The notes under the pieces were generated by a model that did not search any database, had not been told where the DNA came from, and saw only the letters and a program-made list of their open reading frames with translations. Below, one piece after another: positions 38,301 to 49,855 of a DNA stretch of 64,000 bases. Source of the stretch: Stichopus chloronotus. Taxonomy: Eukaryota; Echinodermata; Holothuroidea; Aspidochirotida; Stichopodidae. Positions within the stretch are counted from its first letter, which is position 1; each line of letters begins with the position of its first letter. The stretch is taken from assembly GCA_021234535.1 (NCBI GenBank), contig CM037843.1, positions 14,773,677 through 14,837,676 of the forward strand, written 5' to 3'. A program made the position numbers and the translations under genes.

Positions 38301-38819
38301 ACCGCTGAGTTGCTGTTGCGGAATCATCGCCAGTCCACCCTTTGCCCCACGTTTCCATTTTTCCTATGTGTTTCTATTGCCGCATTCCATATAACCCAGA
38401 CGCCTTCATGACGCATAGACACTCGTTGCATTCTGTACAACCCTAGACCCCAACCCCTTAATGTAACATGCAATCCCCAAAAACGAAGGTACTCTTTTGA
38501 CATTCCAGTGTGCACAGAGCCTAGGCTATTCAGCTAATCCTATTGTTCTCATCTTCCATTCACTGCATGTGCTCTATTCATGCCAAAGCCTTTCATTCCA
38601 TTGAGTCGCCTATTCTTTCATTGTTTATGTGTAAGAGAGGATGATCTGACAAGCGAACTTGGCGACATCAGTTTGGGCACTGATTCTAAATCAGAGCCTC
38701 CAAAGTGAAATCCGTGGTTATTCCCATAATGTTTAGTACGTATACGTGGTTTTGAGTGAAATTAATCGAGAGTCAAATGAGAATCTTCATTTTACTACGT
38801 AACCTATTTAATGTATACG
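32363..38819. other. Intergenic DNA, no gene recognised
   Basis: Only chance-length frames are present. Near 32620-32645 a GGGAAGCATGCCCCGGACCCC-like phrase resembles transposon ends but cannot be paired. There are G runs near 34226-34239 and 37406-37414. The 36470-36610 stretch repeats ATTATCTCGA-like words. The unmapped 5' non-coding exon(s) of the next gene should lie somewhere upstream of 40298. Confidence 0.45.
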
Positions 38820-39215
38820 GCTAAGAGGATACATTATCAGTTAAAAAATAATGTAATTCTAAGTTCATTTAAAAAACAACAGAATTTAATCACATATGAA
38901 AAGGCTATGAGGATACGCAGTAGGAATCAGAATGTATAGAGGCTTCGACGATATATGCAATCATATCATTTGATATATTTTTAGGAGGCTACAAGGATGC
39001 ACAGACATTACAGTATGTCACGTTCAAATGTGTTCTAAGAGGCTATGAGGATATGCAGTCAATATTCTATCTGCGTAGCGTAGCCTAGGGTAATCTAGTC
39101 TTTGATTTTAGAATGACTCGTCATCAGTCCATGTTGTTGTAAAAATTCTACGAAGGATACGCAGTCATATTGCTCGATACATTTTTATGAGACTACGAGG
39201 ATACACAGTCAAGGT
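38820..39215. repeat. Degenerate minisatellite, GAGGCTAYGAGGATAYGCAGTC-type unit
   Basis: The word GGCTA(T/C)(G/A)AGGATA(C/T)GCAG recurs at about 38821, 38906, 38940, 38986, 39042, 39150 and 39192, often followed by TCATAT and GATA(T/C)ATTTTTA. Spacing varies between about 35 and 110 bases, so units have diverged and lost segments. Confidence 0.6.
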
Positions 39216-40298
39216 GATGACTGTGTAGCCGTAAAATAAGACAGAGCTTATTCTCGTGGTGTATTCTGCAATTGCGTCCAAGGTACGGCCTGGGCAGATC
39301 GCCCAACACCACTGAAAGTTTCGCCCAAATTGCTCATGATTTCTTGCTCTCAGTCTTGAGTTTACACATTGCTACAAGGAAGTGTCCGATAACCTTTCCT
39401 GAGCGGTTGAATAGTGCCATGCAATGTTCGCCGGATAAATCATTCCCTGCACCTGCCTGATTGTTTTGATTTATTTTTCTGTATAAAGGATCTTACTACT
39501 TTGGTAGCAGTTTCAATAACTTTCCATAAACTGTACACTGCAGAATTAGTTTGCAAACAGACCTCCTGTAAGCCTTTGTTGCATGTAGGAGAGAAAATGG
39601 ACAGAACCCTCTTTAAACATGTGCTAAGATTGTTTTTTTCCTAACTTGAAAAAATATTGAGCATGAGTATAAAATACTGGTACACTGTACAAGACAAATA
39701 ATTGATTTTACCTTTTGTTAAAGATTGAACATGGATTGAGTATATTGGGGCATGTTTGAATGGAAACATTAGTCAAATTTGTAACAATTGAAAAAGCCAC
39801 ATGTTGGTTAATGTATGTTTTACTCTTTGGCCATTATTGATTTATTGCATACAACAACACATCATAGTTGGATTAACTGAGGCAGACAACAGCGTGCAGT
39901 GTAGACTCAACAAAAGGGAACCCAGTGTAAATTCACCATGACTTTCATGAGAGAGTGCACTCTGTGGAATAACGCATCGCCCGCGCTCCTACGCAAAATT
40001 GCCACGTCTAAATAAATGCATGTTTCTGATTAGTTTTGAGTTGTACTGTAGGTGTTGAACGTGTGTCCTGTCTGTCGCTACCACCACTTGATCTTGTGAT
40101 TGCACAGTTTGTGTGAACACAGTCAACACCCAAAATAGCTTTGTCATGAAAACAAAAAGAGATTGCTGCAATGAAGTTCCCACATTTCTGGAAGGACTAT
40201 AAAATGCATGCCTCTGAATTTATAAACCGCCAATGGCCTGCTACAGTATATTTACAGTTTAAACAGTAGTCTCTTTGTTTCTCTTTGTTTTCCCCCAG

Positions 40299-40564
40299 GT
40301 TTCGCCAGCAATGGTCTAGAAGTTGTGTACAGGAAGTGAAGCATTGCCAATATGAACATCTCAAATAGGGCATTGACCTTGCTTTGGTTATTGTTTGCCT
40401 TGATGTTGGTCATCGTTTCTTCAGCTCCGGGTCAAAAGCGAGCATCAGGCTCAGATCAAGATACACAGGGTTCAGATCCAACTCCAGGTTCAAATGCAGC
40501 CCCAGGTTCAGATCCAGCTCCAGGTTCAAATCTAGTCACATCCACACCACAAGTTCCACAGAAA
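40299..40564 (+). CDS. Mucin-like membrane protein, first coding exon
   Basis: 53 bases of 5' UTR precede ATG 40352. The exon encodes residues 1-71: signal peptide and Ser/Pro/Gly/Asp repeats. The donor is AAA|GTAAGT. A read-through frame to 40675 would be an intron-retained form and is not preferred. Confidence 0.8.
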
Positions 40565-43500
40565 GTAAGTCAGCAACCTTTTCTGTCATCAAACATTCTA
40601 AGTACCCTAGTCCACAGTGATGTAGCTGGATTGGTACTGGTGCACATTGCAGCAGTGCTTGGTGCAAGGAGTTAGGTAACCTACTAAATGTCCGCAAAAA
40701 TAAAGCAAGGATAAGCCCAAAGCTATTCAGCAATCACTATGAATCACCATTTTAATCAACAGTCTTCCTCACAAAGTGATGTTCACTGCAAGTGGGGGAT
40801 CGGGATGGATTATGATAGTCTGCAAGATTGGCAATCTAAAATTATCCTAGGGCAAGGGGAATTCACATTTTACCCCACTATTCAGAAATCCTTCCAACTT
40901 ACAGTACACACGTACACACCATTGTGCTTGGCGGTTGAAAGTCTTCATTCTCATTTTCAGTCGCACAGTACAGTATGTCTGTAATAAGGGTACACACTGG
41001 TTGATGGTGTCTACTTTGACTGCTGTGTTTCACTGTAATTCCTCGAAACTTGTAGTATAGCCAAGGCTTTTTATTGAAAGTTGTGATTGCAGACTACCAG
41101 TACAGGTACCTACTGTATGGCATTAATCAACGATAGAGAGACAAGTTGGTCTCTGAAAGTACAGTATTTTTGCTTGTAGAGTGATTGCTTTTGGTAAGTT
41201 TTCGATGACACCTTACGGAATTGTGTAGGGGGTTAAAGGGAGGGATCAGTGCTTGCTCTCTTTCTCTCAATAGGATCATGATCGAAGGTCTTGAAAGGCC
41301 TTGATGGACAGTTGCTTTACCTATGCTAAGCGGCAACGCATGTGTGGAGAAAGCCTGTGATCAATTACAGTTGCACCAAGTCAACAATGTTGGATTGCAT
41401 TTTTTTTTCTTTGTCACAATGACAGGTCAGATTGAAAAAAAAATGAGATTCTCTCATTTAAGCGACACACAGTATGACCTGTACGTATAGTATATTCTGT
41501 GCACAATACTGTATTGTACTGTGCCTGTAATGTGTCCACAGATATTGAATACACAACTAAATGTTTTAGCAGAAAAGGCGTTATTGAATTATACTGTTAG
41601 CTTCAAAGGGGCGCTCATTGGGTTGGTTCATGAAATTTTCCTTAACCTGTCAAGTTTTCCTTACATACTAATTACAAATGGTCAGACTATGAGGATCTCA
41701 AATTTCTCAATGTTTCACATACAATGGGACATCAATGAGTGAGTAATTGAAGATTTAATTTAGTGTTTGAAAATTTGTGACCAGACACTTTTTAGACAGT
41801 ATTAGAAACTATTCACATGCACACTACCTGTACAAGAAATGTTCAAACATTAAAAAAAAAATTGACAGTTTTCAAATTTATTGGATGTGAACTTGACTTA
41901 TTATGCTGTATTGTCATGTATTTATACCCTTCAAAATCACCACTCACTTATTAATATCAACTCAATGAGCCCCTTTAAAATTTAATAGAACAGAGTAAAC
42001 ATGCTCATGCACAGCCACAGTACTAATTTTCTTTTTTTACATGGATCACTCAAAGGCTAATGACAAATTATGTTGCTGCAACTGCCCTCAAAATTCTGAC
42101 TCTAAATTCTACCACTCACTGCTTGGTCAAAATAAAATCTGTACATGAGTTTATTATGAAGAGATTATTATGATGCATTTTTTTCCCCCAAGACTACTCT
42201 TCATGAGTTGGAGCCGTTCATGGAACATTTGCCATTTGTGATTGTTTATACTGTAAAAGGAGGAAAGGCACTTTGTGACATCTTACATGGCACAGTACAC
42301 AAAGTTTTGCACTTCCTTTCTCCAAGTCAGGTATTTGCATATCTCATTCCCCGATTTGTGGTAAAAAACTTACGTGCTAAAAAACAACTTCTGTCAGAAA
42401 GTACTGTACCTCAGTGGAGAGAAAAAAAAAAAACTTTTTTTTTTTTTTATCTTATGGTGATATCCCCTAGATAATATTCATGTGTTTATTGTTAAGGAGA
42501 TCTGTTATGGCGGTATGCTTAAACCTAATTTGGAGAGAAAAAATGCAGGGTCACTAGGTACCTACTCCTGTACCTATCCCCCTCTGTTCTGAAATGTTAT
42601 TCAAATGGAAATTCTTCAACCTCACTGTCCTGTTTGCATGGTGGAAACTGCAATTGCTGTCAATGGCAAATCGCAAAACACATTTGGTTAAAATACATTG
42701 TTTTGTTTGTAACTTCATTTCAATAATTGTCACATTTCTATCATTAAAAGTTCCTTAAGCTGAATTACAGTGAAATTTGCAATTTTTCAACACTTTGTAA
42801 GTTGCTTCTGTGCATCGTTCAAAACTTGCAAGTCCAGCAGACTGTGTCTCTATCGCATTTGTCCGCTTGTCTCAAACAAGATCATTGAAGTTTGGCAAAC
42901 AAGATTTTCATGCTGAACAGCTGATTTGTGAATAAAAATTTCAAAAATGATTATTAAAATGGTAGGTAGTTGTGGTGCTTTTGCAACAAGGGTGAGAACT
43001 CGATTTTACTCATAAGCCTACCTTCTACAATTCATTACCAAACGATGAATGAGATGTACAGTATGCTGCAAGACTGATGTTTTCTGGATACTGTACAGGA
43101 TGAAGATGGCCCATCAGAGATCCCCGATGCAGGCGAAACAGACGTAACGACAGTGTTCGATTATTCGACGATCCTAGAAATTGTTACAGACGGTGATGCA
43201 TCTACTACTGTCAGACCTACGACGGTGACAACGAGATCAACGACCCAGTCACGAAATACTCAGGAGGGAGTAAAAGTCCCAACTGTACGTATCAAGGGAG
43301 AACCAACATCACCGGCAACAGGAACGACGACAAAGCTGACGACGCCCACGTCACCAAAAACCACCTCACAGCCAACGACGAATGTCGCCGCCACCACCCT
43401 AGAACAACAGCAGGAAACAAGCAGCAAACCGGACGAAGCAGCCAAGCCAGCAACGTCCAAAGCAAGGACGAAAACGCCACCGACAGTCCCAGATACCAAA

Positions 43501-46500
43501 GTCAAAACTGATGGTCCAAACTATTCCCAAGGACAGACTGTGTCACAGATGCTCACCAAACAAGGTAAAAGCAAATTTCAAGCAGAATTTGTGTAAATTT
43601 CATGTTTGTTGCTCTTGTCAAAATTTTGCGCAATCAGGTAAGGTTATCGTAATTTTCTGTGGTAGAAATTTGTGACCCAACCTTGTTTTGGTACTACTTT
43701 GGTGAAGTTTCAGTGCCTGTGTACCTGTACATGTGAATTTTTGAAACAAAAAATATCTCTGTGGCTATCAGTACAGTCAGCGGAGACGTTCTTCCGGTTA
43801 ACCTTCCCGTCCCCTTTAACGTCCATAATTGCTTTTGCGTTAAGTGATGTTGGAAACACCTAGACAAAACATACATTGTAACATCTGTGGAATTGTTCAC
43901 ATTGCTTGTGATCCAGTGTTCAACAAAATAGTTCCTCTCATTTAGAAGAATTTAGATCATAGCTTTGGTGGTATTAATGTTAGAGGTTAACTGAAATGGC
44001 TTTTCTAGCTGCAGACCGATGTAAGATGTTTTTATCACCACATTAGCGGATATTCGATATGATATTTTCACCTTTGAGCCTTTTCTCTCGTGAAAAATTT
44101 GTCATTTATGTATCACGTAGCCTCTGAAGTGCTTTTTTCACGATTCCAGAATGAACTGAAATTTTGCAGGTATATTTTTACTATTATAGATGGAAAAATG
44201 TCTTCATGGGGAATTTCTCAGTTCTTTTTCTGGTTCACAGAGTAATACATTCAGCGGTGCAAATGTTATTTTCAGGTTGCTGAGCAAATTTGCAAACATC
44301 TTCATCTAAATTTTGCCAATCCAATGTTTTGCCAGTAGTGTTGCACATCGCCCCGATCCAATATCTGATCTGATTAATTATCAGTTGACCTTTGCTTAAT
44401 ATAGTTTTGCACTTTGGCCCAATTTTTACAAGACTGGTACATCCAAGGAATTGTATGTAAAATAGTAAGAAAGGTTTATTTTATCAATTTCTTTTTTATT
44501 TAAAAGGGAGAGAGGGCGTTTAGAATGTACCAACATGGCATACAATGAAAATAGCTGTAATCATTGTTAAACCATTCAGTCTCATCGATAAACATCTGCA
44601 AAAGCTCCATCTCCTCAAAACATTGTGCATGTGATGACTAAAGGAAGATGCATCATTTGGGAAGTTTTGAAAAGTTTGGATGAACAAATTATTGTTGAGC
44701 AACAAATAACTGAATTTCTATCCGTGAGAAACTTATTTCTTGAAAAGTAGGCTACTGTCCTTCCTTATTTTGAATAATCTTTCATTCTAGGTCCATAAAC
44801 ATTGATTTTGAAAATATGTTTGTTTCCTCTAAAGCAAGTGCCCTATTTCCCTTTAAGATTAGCTGTGTTACTCATAAGTTGCATGGTACCCCATTGTTCA
44901 TGTCATTGTTATGGGGTTTCTTATTACCTGTGTGTAAATAAACATTACCCCCATTTTAACTTTAAAATGGATAAACCTGATCCCTTTTCTTTTCTCATTT
45001 TTGTTGAATGCAGATACCGGCGGGTTTCTACCACCCTTTGATGTGAGTATTAAATGTAGACTTTGCTAACCTCAGAGATGCTTCACATACCTCAGATTTT
45101 CAGTCTCATAATTATTGATGAAGGCAGAAGGTTTGTTTCAAGTCTCTCCCACACTCTCCTCCTCCATTTTGTACCATGTGTGTATGTGTGCTTTGCTTTT
45201 GATGTTTGTGATGAAGTGCCCTCATATTTCACAGATTTGATAGTGGGATTGTCAGTTTTTCCTGAATGTCATTTTAATAGCATTTGAGATGACAAGGTGT
45301 GTCAGTTCCTGTAGCATTTCACGAAAACAAATTGCTATTTTTTCTTCATCCCCCCACTCTTGATCACTCTCTCAACCCTGATTTGCTTTCACAGAAAGAT
45401 AGCTTCACCGCCAAAGTCATCCTGCCGATCGCGGCCGGTATAGTGCTGGCTGTCTTCATAGTCTTAATCGGCTGTTCCGTCCGATCTTGCTTGGAGAAAA
45501 ACGGCAAGAATAACTCCAGGAAAAGGTTAATGGTAAGCAACGTCAGTGTTCAAAGACTGACAAAAGGAAAACCAAATATTGAAAGCTTAAAACCAATTAA
45601 AATAGAGGCAAAAATGTCAAATGGTGTGGCTGCAAAAATGTCGAATGGTGTGGCTCCACGAAAGAGAAAGTACATGCTGAGTTCATTTATCTGTGGCAGC
45701 TATCGGCGTGAAAGATTTTCCTTTGCTTGTATCAGCTATAAGTAAAAGAGAGATCATCAATGTGTCTGTCTGTTCCACTTATTAGTATTAAAGTACCATA
45801 CAAGCCACCACTATGACCATACATCTGTCAACTTTGATCAAAAATGGTCACCATTTTGGTATTCCTCAGTTTTCTGAGTACTAAGTGGCATGTCAATCAC
45901 AGTGTGATGGGAGATTGCCGGTCATACAAGCCACATGTGAAGTCGAGAGAATGATGTAAACCTGCGGTAAAGGTGGATTGGATTGAATTCCACAAGGAGA
46001 CAAACAACATTCATGAGGTTCTTCTTGGCAGCATACATTTACAAAAGTTGCAAAACTTGTATTGTACCAGGGTTGCTGCAGCCTGGAAAATTTATTCTTC
46101 ATCCTCCTGGCCCGGGAAGGCCATGAAATTTTGTAAAAATGGCAGATGTCATGGAAAGGTCATGAACTTTAGAGCATCCTGCGAATGTTTTAGTTTCGAT
46201 GGAAGAGAAACTTATGCGATCATGATTGCGTGTGTGTGTGTATGTATGCATGTATGTATGGATGTATGTATGTATGGATGTATGTATGTATGCAGGTATG
46301 TATGTATGCAGGTATGTTTGTATGTGCATGTGTGTGTTTGTGACACTATAGCTTGTGTGCATGATATCTCCAGATAGGAATGATGGATGCTATTGATACT
46401 TGGTATGTAGGTTTTCATATTATATTGAGAGGAAATACCCTATTGTTTATGGTGAAAGTCAAAGGTCATACTGGGTCATCAGAGGTCAAATACTGAAATC

Positions 46501-47935
46501 TTTGTTCATGCGATATCTCCAGCAACGAATAATGAATATTCCTTGTGTGTGGTATGTAGGCTTTTTATACTAAGAGGAAGAAACCCTACTGTTTTTGGTG
46601 AAAGTCAAAGGTCATCTGGGTCACCAGAGGTCATAGACTGAAAACCTTGTGCACACGATATTCCCAGTTAGGAATGATAGATACTCATCATACTTGGTGT
46701 GTAGGTTTTCATATTAAGAGGAAGGGTTTTGATGAAGGTCAAAGGTCATCTGGGGTCACCAGAGATCAAATTCAGGGTTCTGCCTACGATGGGTTGAGTG
46801 TCCAGAAAGGGAATTGCCATGGATTTCAAACTTATCATGCAGGTATGACATATTAAATAAAAAAAATATTGTTTGGTAGGAAAGACCAATTAGGGTCACC
46901 AGACATCAAAAACTGTAAACCTCATACATAGAACTTTTACAAAGAAAGATTGATAGACCTCAAACTTTGCTTGTGGGCACTTGGTGCCCTATATTGAGTG
47001 CAAAACCCTCCTATTTTGAGTGGATGTCAAAAGTTGTTTGAGGTCACTAGGTCACTAAAAGTCAAGATCTTCTATATGCCATATCGTAAATATCGTAACA
47101 TACATGACTCTTGCATTTTTCAAGCTCTTGCATTTTTTAAACTGCAAATAGCTAATTGCAAAGCTTTTGTTTTGGTTGACATTGACTTTTCATCAAAACT
47201 TTTTTTGAGGTTCATCACATGCAGCAGATTTTCCGTCTACCACCTCTCATTACTTCAAGTGACCTTTAACCTCTGCCAAAATGAAGAGGTCCTTGCACTA
47301 AATGTAAGGCATTTCAACACATGGTATGAAACCTTCCCTTCTTGAAATATGACAGGCACAAGGTCTCCAGTGTTTTTTCGGTATTTCACCTCAGGTGATG
47401 ACCCTCAAATCTTTGCACCAAAAATAAACCCTTGATTCGTAGCTTAAGATTTATATTTGAGAAACAAGCTTAACTAAGGAAAATAATGAGTGAACAGAAA
47501 CTACAAAGCATTTTTGCATTGTGGTTTATTATGATTTAAAGAAATTGAATTTGTATCACAATTATTAAGCTGTTATTCATTGACCAAGTTCATGTATGCT
47601 TGGTCCCAAAATGACCATGTAAACGTCATAAAATAGTCATGGAAAAGTCCAGAAATTTTGTTTTCCTGATGGTGCAGGAATCCTGTTGCACTCGTCCCTG
47701 GTACTCTACATCTCATGTGTGTCTCTGCTGCTGCTATTTTCATGGCTACGTTGGTGGTCAATGTATGCAGTCTAGTAACCAAGGAAACAATTGCTAGATT
47801 AGTCATGTGTTATTTTAATCAGATTTGAAACTTGTTTAAATTAGCAATGATATTCTTTCTTCAGGAACATGATATGGCTCCAGCAGACAGAGTGATGCTC
47901 CTCGCAGAAAGCTCAGAAGATGAATTTTGAAATAT
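40299..47935 (+). CDS. Single-pass mucin-like membrane protein, complete five-exon coding region, 303 aa
   Basis: Five exons (CDS 40352-40564, 43099-43564, 45014-45042, 45395-45532, 47865-47930) join in phase to 912 nt. A hydrophobic signal peptide spans about residues 1-25 (TLLWLLFALMLVIVSS, then APG). Next come imperfect GSDPxPGSN repeats (about 43-62), a Thr/Ser/Pro-rich ectodomain suited to O-glycosylation (72-about 236) and a transmembrane helix (about 244-263, containing PIAAGIVLAVFIVLIG). A basic stretch and a short acidic tail follow. The tail carries DRVMLL (290-295), a [DE]xxxL[LI] sorting motif, and ends SSEDEF. Predicted type I plasma-membrane or endolysosomal glycoprotein. I recognise no named family. 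An acceptor (TTTCCCCCAG) just before 40299 means at least one 5' non-coding exon lies upstream. Confidence 0.8.
40565..43098 (+). other. Intron of the mucin-like gene
   Basis: A 2.5-kb intron with short chance frames only; A/T runs near 42421-42447. Nothing else was recognised. Confidence 0.6.
43099..43564 (+). CDS. Mucin-like membrane protein, ectodomain exon
   Basis: A 466-nt exon encoding residues 72-226. A short acidic start (DEDGPSEIPDAGETDVTT) leads into Thr/Ser/Pro-rich sequence such as TVRPTTVTTRSTTQS and TTTKLTTPTSPKTTSQPTTN. The acceptor is CTGTACAG and the donor is G|GTAAAA. Threonine and serine dominate, as in mucin-type stalks. Confidence 0.85.
43565..45013 (+). other. Intron of the mucin-like gene
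   Basis: A 1.4-kb intron with no recognisable feature. Confidence 0.55.
45014..45042 (+). CDS. Mucin-like membrane protein, 29-nt microexon
   Basis: Encodes DTGGFLPPFD together with the split codon. The acceptor is GAATGCAG and the donor is GAT|GTGAGT. Both sites are good and the exon restores phase between its neighbours (G| to phase 0), which is the main reason to include it. Confidence 0.7.
45395..45532 (+). CDS. Mucin-like membrane protein, transmembrane exon
   Basis: A 138-nt exon encoding residues 237-282: KDSFTAK, the hydrophobic helix, then CSVRSCLEKNGKNNSRKRLM. Positive residues after the helix place the C-terminus in the cytosol. The acceptor is TTTCACAG and the donor is ATG|GTAAGC. 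Confidence 0.85.
46188..47534 (+). mobile_element. Hairpin-(GT)n tandem-repeat element, copy 1
   Basis: Order: hairpin GTTTC...GAAAC (46193-46211), TATGCGAT, a (GT)n/(ATGT)n tract (46228-46345), tandem monomers of about 143 bp with AGGTCA-type clusters at 46456, 46602 and 46736, then a unique 3' block (about 47140-47534). Copy 2 (49856-51217) has the same order and about 90 percent identity by eye in the 3' block. No coding capacity. It lies in an intron of the mucin-like gene, in sense orientation. The architecture recalls Helentron-associated non-autonomous elements; that class is inference. Confidence 0.75.
46228..46345 (+). repeat. Microsatellite (GT)n to (ATGT)n/(GGATGTAT)n
   Basis: A pure GTGTGT start grades into TGTATGTATGGATGTATG units. 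It is the core tract of the surrounding element. Confidence 0.85.
47865..47935 (+). CDS. Mucin-like membrane protein, last coding exon
   Basis: Encodes EHDMAPADRVMLLAESSEDEF and a TGA stop (47928-47930). A donor, AATAT|GTGAGT, follows 5 bases after the stop, so the 3' UTR is spliced. The stop is too close to that junction to be expected to trigger nonsense-mediated decay. Confidence 0.75.
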
Positions 47936-48022
47936 GTGAGTATTTTCTCTTTTGTATATTTTCTGTTATTTCTTCATCTATTAATGTATACCAGCTCCAG
48001 TTGACATGGAATTTTACGTTTT

Positions 48023-48350
48023 GATTCCTTGCCGTAGGCAGGGGAATCTATGCAGTCCTGATGTCGTGTGTGTGTATGTATGTGTGTGTGTGTGTGTGAC
48101 GGTTGCTCGTAGACACTCTATCTTAAGAAGGGTAACTCTGAGTAATTTCATTTTTGGCATGTAGGTTGCCCATATTGAGTAGATGATCCCTATTGTTTTT
48201 GGTGTCCAAATCTTGCATATTAATGAGGTTATGGGGTAAAACATAAAAAATGTTAAAACTGCCATAGTTCCTTATCTGTGGGTCAGATTTGCTTTAAACT
48301 TGATAAGGTTGTCTGTTATGAACAGGTTCACGACCCTGTGAAATTTAATG
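48023..48350 (+). repeat. Hairpin-(GT)n repeat family, short copy
   Basis: A hairpin at 48023-48048 (GATTCCTTGCC...GGGGAATC), then TATGCAGTCCTGATGTC, a (GT)n tract (48067-48098), and about one decayed monomer with CATATTGAGTAGATGATCC and CCTATTGTTTTTGGTG, which match copies 1 and 2. It lacks intact AGGTCA clusters. Confidence 0.65.
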
Positions 48351-48778
48351 CTTATCAATAGAGAGGAAGGGATAATTTTTCACTATAAAACAATAATAAT
48401 AGCCTAAACACCATTATTGTGGTTATTATAAACTACCGTACAAATGCATATGGGGCTACATTGTGCAATTTCAGTTTTTGATTCTGTCGCACACAGTTAA
48501 CTCAACGGGATTGCTCCCTACAGTACTGCATTTGTAACTTAGTGAGTATACTTCTAGTGTGAAGGGCCTGGATAAGTTGTCCAGAGAGATAGTCTTGGTA
48601 TGGTGGGGTCATGGGGTCAGATAGATGGAATGTTAATGGGTTTGTAAAAAAAATGAGGAAAATAAAATACCATCTGTTCTGTCATTTATTTGGATAATAT
48701 CAATATCCAGAGGAACAGCTGGTAGCAGAACAAGGTTTCTTAACAATCAAATTGGAGTGCTTTCAATCATATTTCACA

Positions 48779-49290
48779 ATGTCGGAAAGGATGGGGGAAG
48801 CAAAAATATTGAGGAGGAATCATAACTTAGGGTCAACTTACGAGGACTTTGAGTGTGTTAAAAGCTACTTGTAACAAGGAAGAAATTATCGCAGAGTCGA
48901 TAAAGGAAAATTTGCAAAAGGCAGAGCGCCAATTTGAGGCAATGGAAGAGCTTCATGCTGATCTGGCTGGGTTGTTGTCTGATGAAGCATTTGAGCAAGC
49001 AGAAAGCTGGAGTTGGAATGCCAAAAGCATTAAACTGAGGAGAGAGAGGAAGCATTGAAAAAGTTGAAGGAGGAAATTGAGTTTCAAATTAGCGTTGGAA
49101 TTACCTAAGGCAGAAATTCCACCATACGATGGAGACCCAAGAACATTCTGGTCCTTTATGAAGAATTTTGAGGTAAATATGGCTGACAAGCTGAGTTCAT
49201 ATGAGGTAAGGTTGAGTTATTTGATTCAACTAACAACAGGCAAGACTAGAAGCAGCATTGATTACTGTGTGTTTCTTGGAGCTCAGAGAT
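48779..49290 (+). pseudogene. BEL/Pao-type LTR retrotransposon gag fragment, broken
   Basis: ATG at 48779 opens a short frame (MSERMGEAKIL). After a frame change near 48850 it continues with EEIIAESIKENLQKAERQFE, a coiled-coil-like stretch. After in-frame stops near 49056 it continues with LPKAEIPPYDGDPRTFWSFM and LSYLIQLTTGKTRSSI, which resembles the DUF1759-type gag region of BEL/Pao elements. No protease, polymerase or LTR is visible nearby. Dead fragment in an intron of the mucin-like gene. Confidence 0.65.
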
Positions 49291-49555
49291 AATGTTGACT
49301 GATGTCATACTCATACTGTACTTGATGTGTGGGTTGCATGGCCTGGGTAGGTGATCCCTATTGCTTTTGGTGGACATCAAATGTTGCGGTAATTTTAGGT
49401 CACCAAAATAAAGGTCATTTTGGGTTAAAGGCTTGTGGTGTATCAAGAAAATAACTGCAGTTGATCTTATACTTGTCATGTGAATAATTCATGTTTGTTG
49501 TAATAGAACCATGTAGCAAGGAATCACAAAGCCTTTTGGCTTTCTGGTTTTTCTC
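49291..49555. repeat. Decayed monomer of the tandem-repeat family
   Basis: Contains GGTGATCCCTATTGCTTTTGGTGGACATC and degraded GGTCACC/AGGTCATTTTGGG words like the monomers of copies 1 and 2. GCAAGGAATC and a short AAAGCC/GGCTTT hairpin lie near 49518-49545. Confidence 0.45.
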
Positions 49556-49855
49556 ACCAGCTGGCCCATCCTACCACTTCATTCCCCCCACCATTATGGC
49601 TACCACTTCATCCCCCCCCATTATGGCATAGGTGGATGCTTATCTTGCTGTCTTGTCAGGAACTCATCTGGGAAATCTTGACATTGATAATCACACTTCT
49701 AGAAATTGCATTACTTTTGATCATACCATAACTTTGTCACCCATTTGACCTTTCCATTGCCAGCTTGGTGATTAACAGGTCCCTGAAACTTTTTCTTCAG
49801 GTGTGTTTTGGACTGGGTGAATCTTTATCATAATTTTTTGGTCCTTTTGTTAAAT

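Larger units (their letters stand above)
46064..47704. repeat. Older interspersed repeat split by an insertion
   Basis: GTACCAGGG followed by GCTGCAGCCTGG at the left, and the reverse complement of GTACCAGGG followed by TGCAACAGG at the right, look like inverted ends. Between them and the insertion (46188-47534) both sides carry GGTCATG/AGTCATGGAAA-like text. This fits one element interrupted by the tandem-repeat element. Left and right pieces are short, so confidence is limited. Confidence 0.35.

Noticed and set aside
43260..43505. Minus-strand valine-rich frames opposite the mucin-like ectodomain exon
   Set aside because: Mirror image of a Thr/Pro-rich coding exon; shadow frames.
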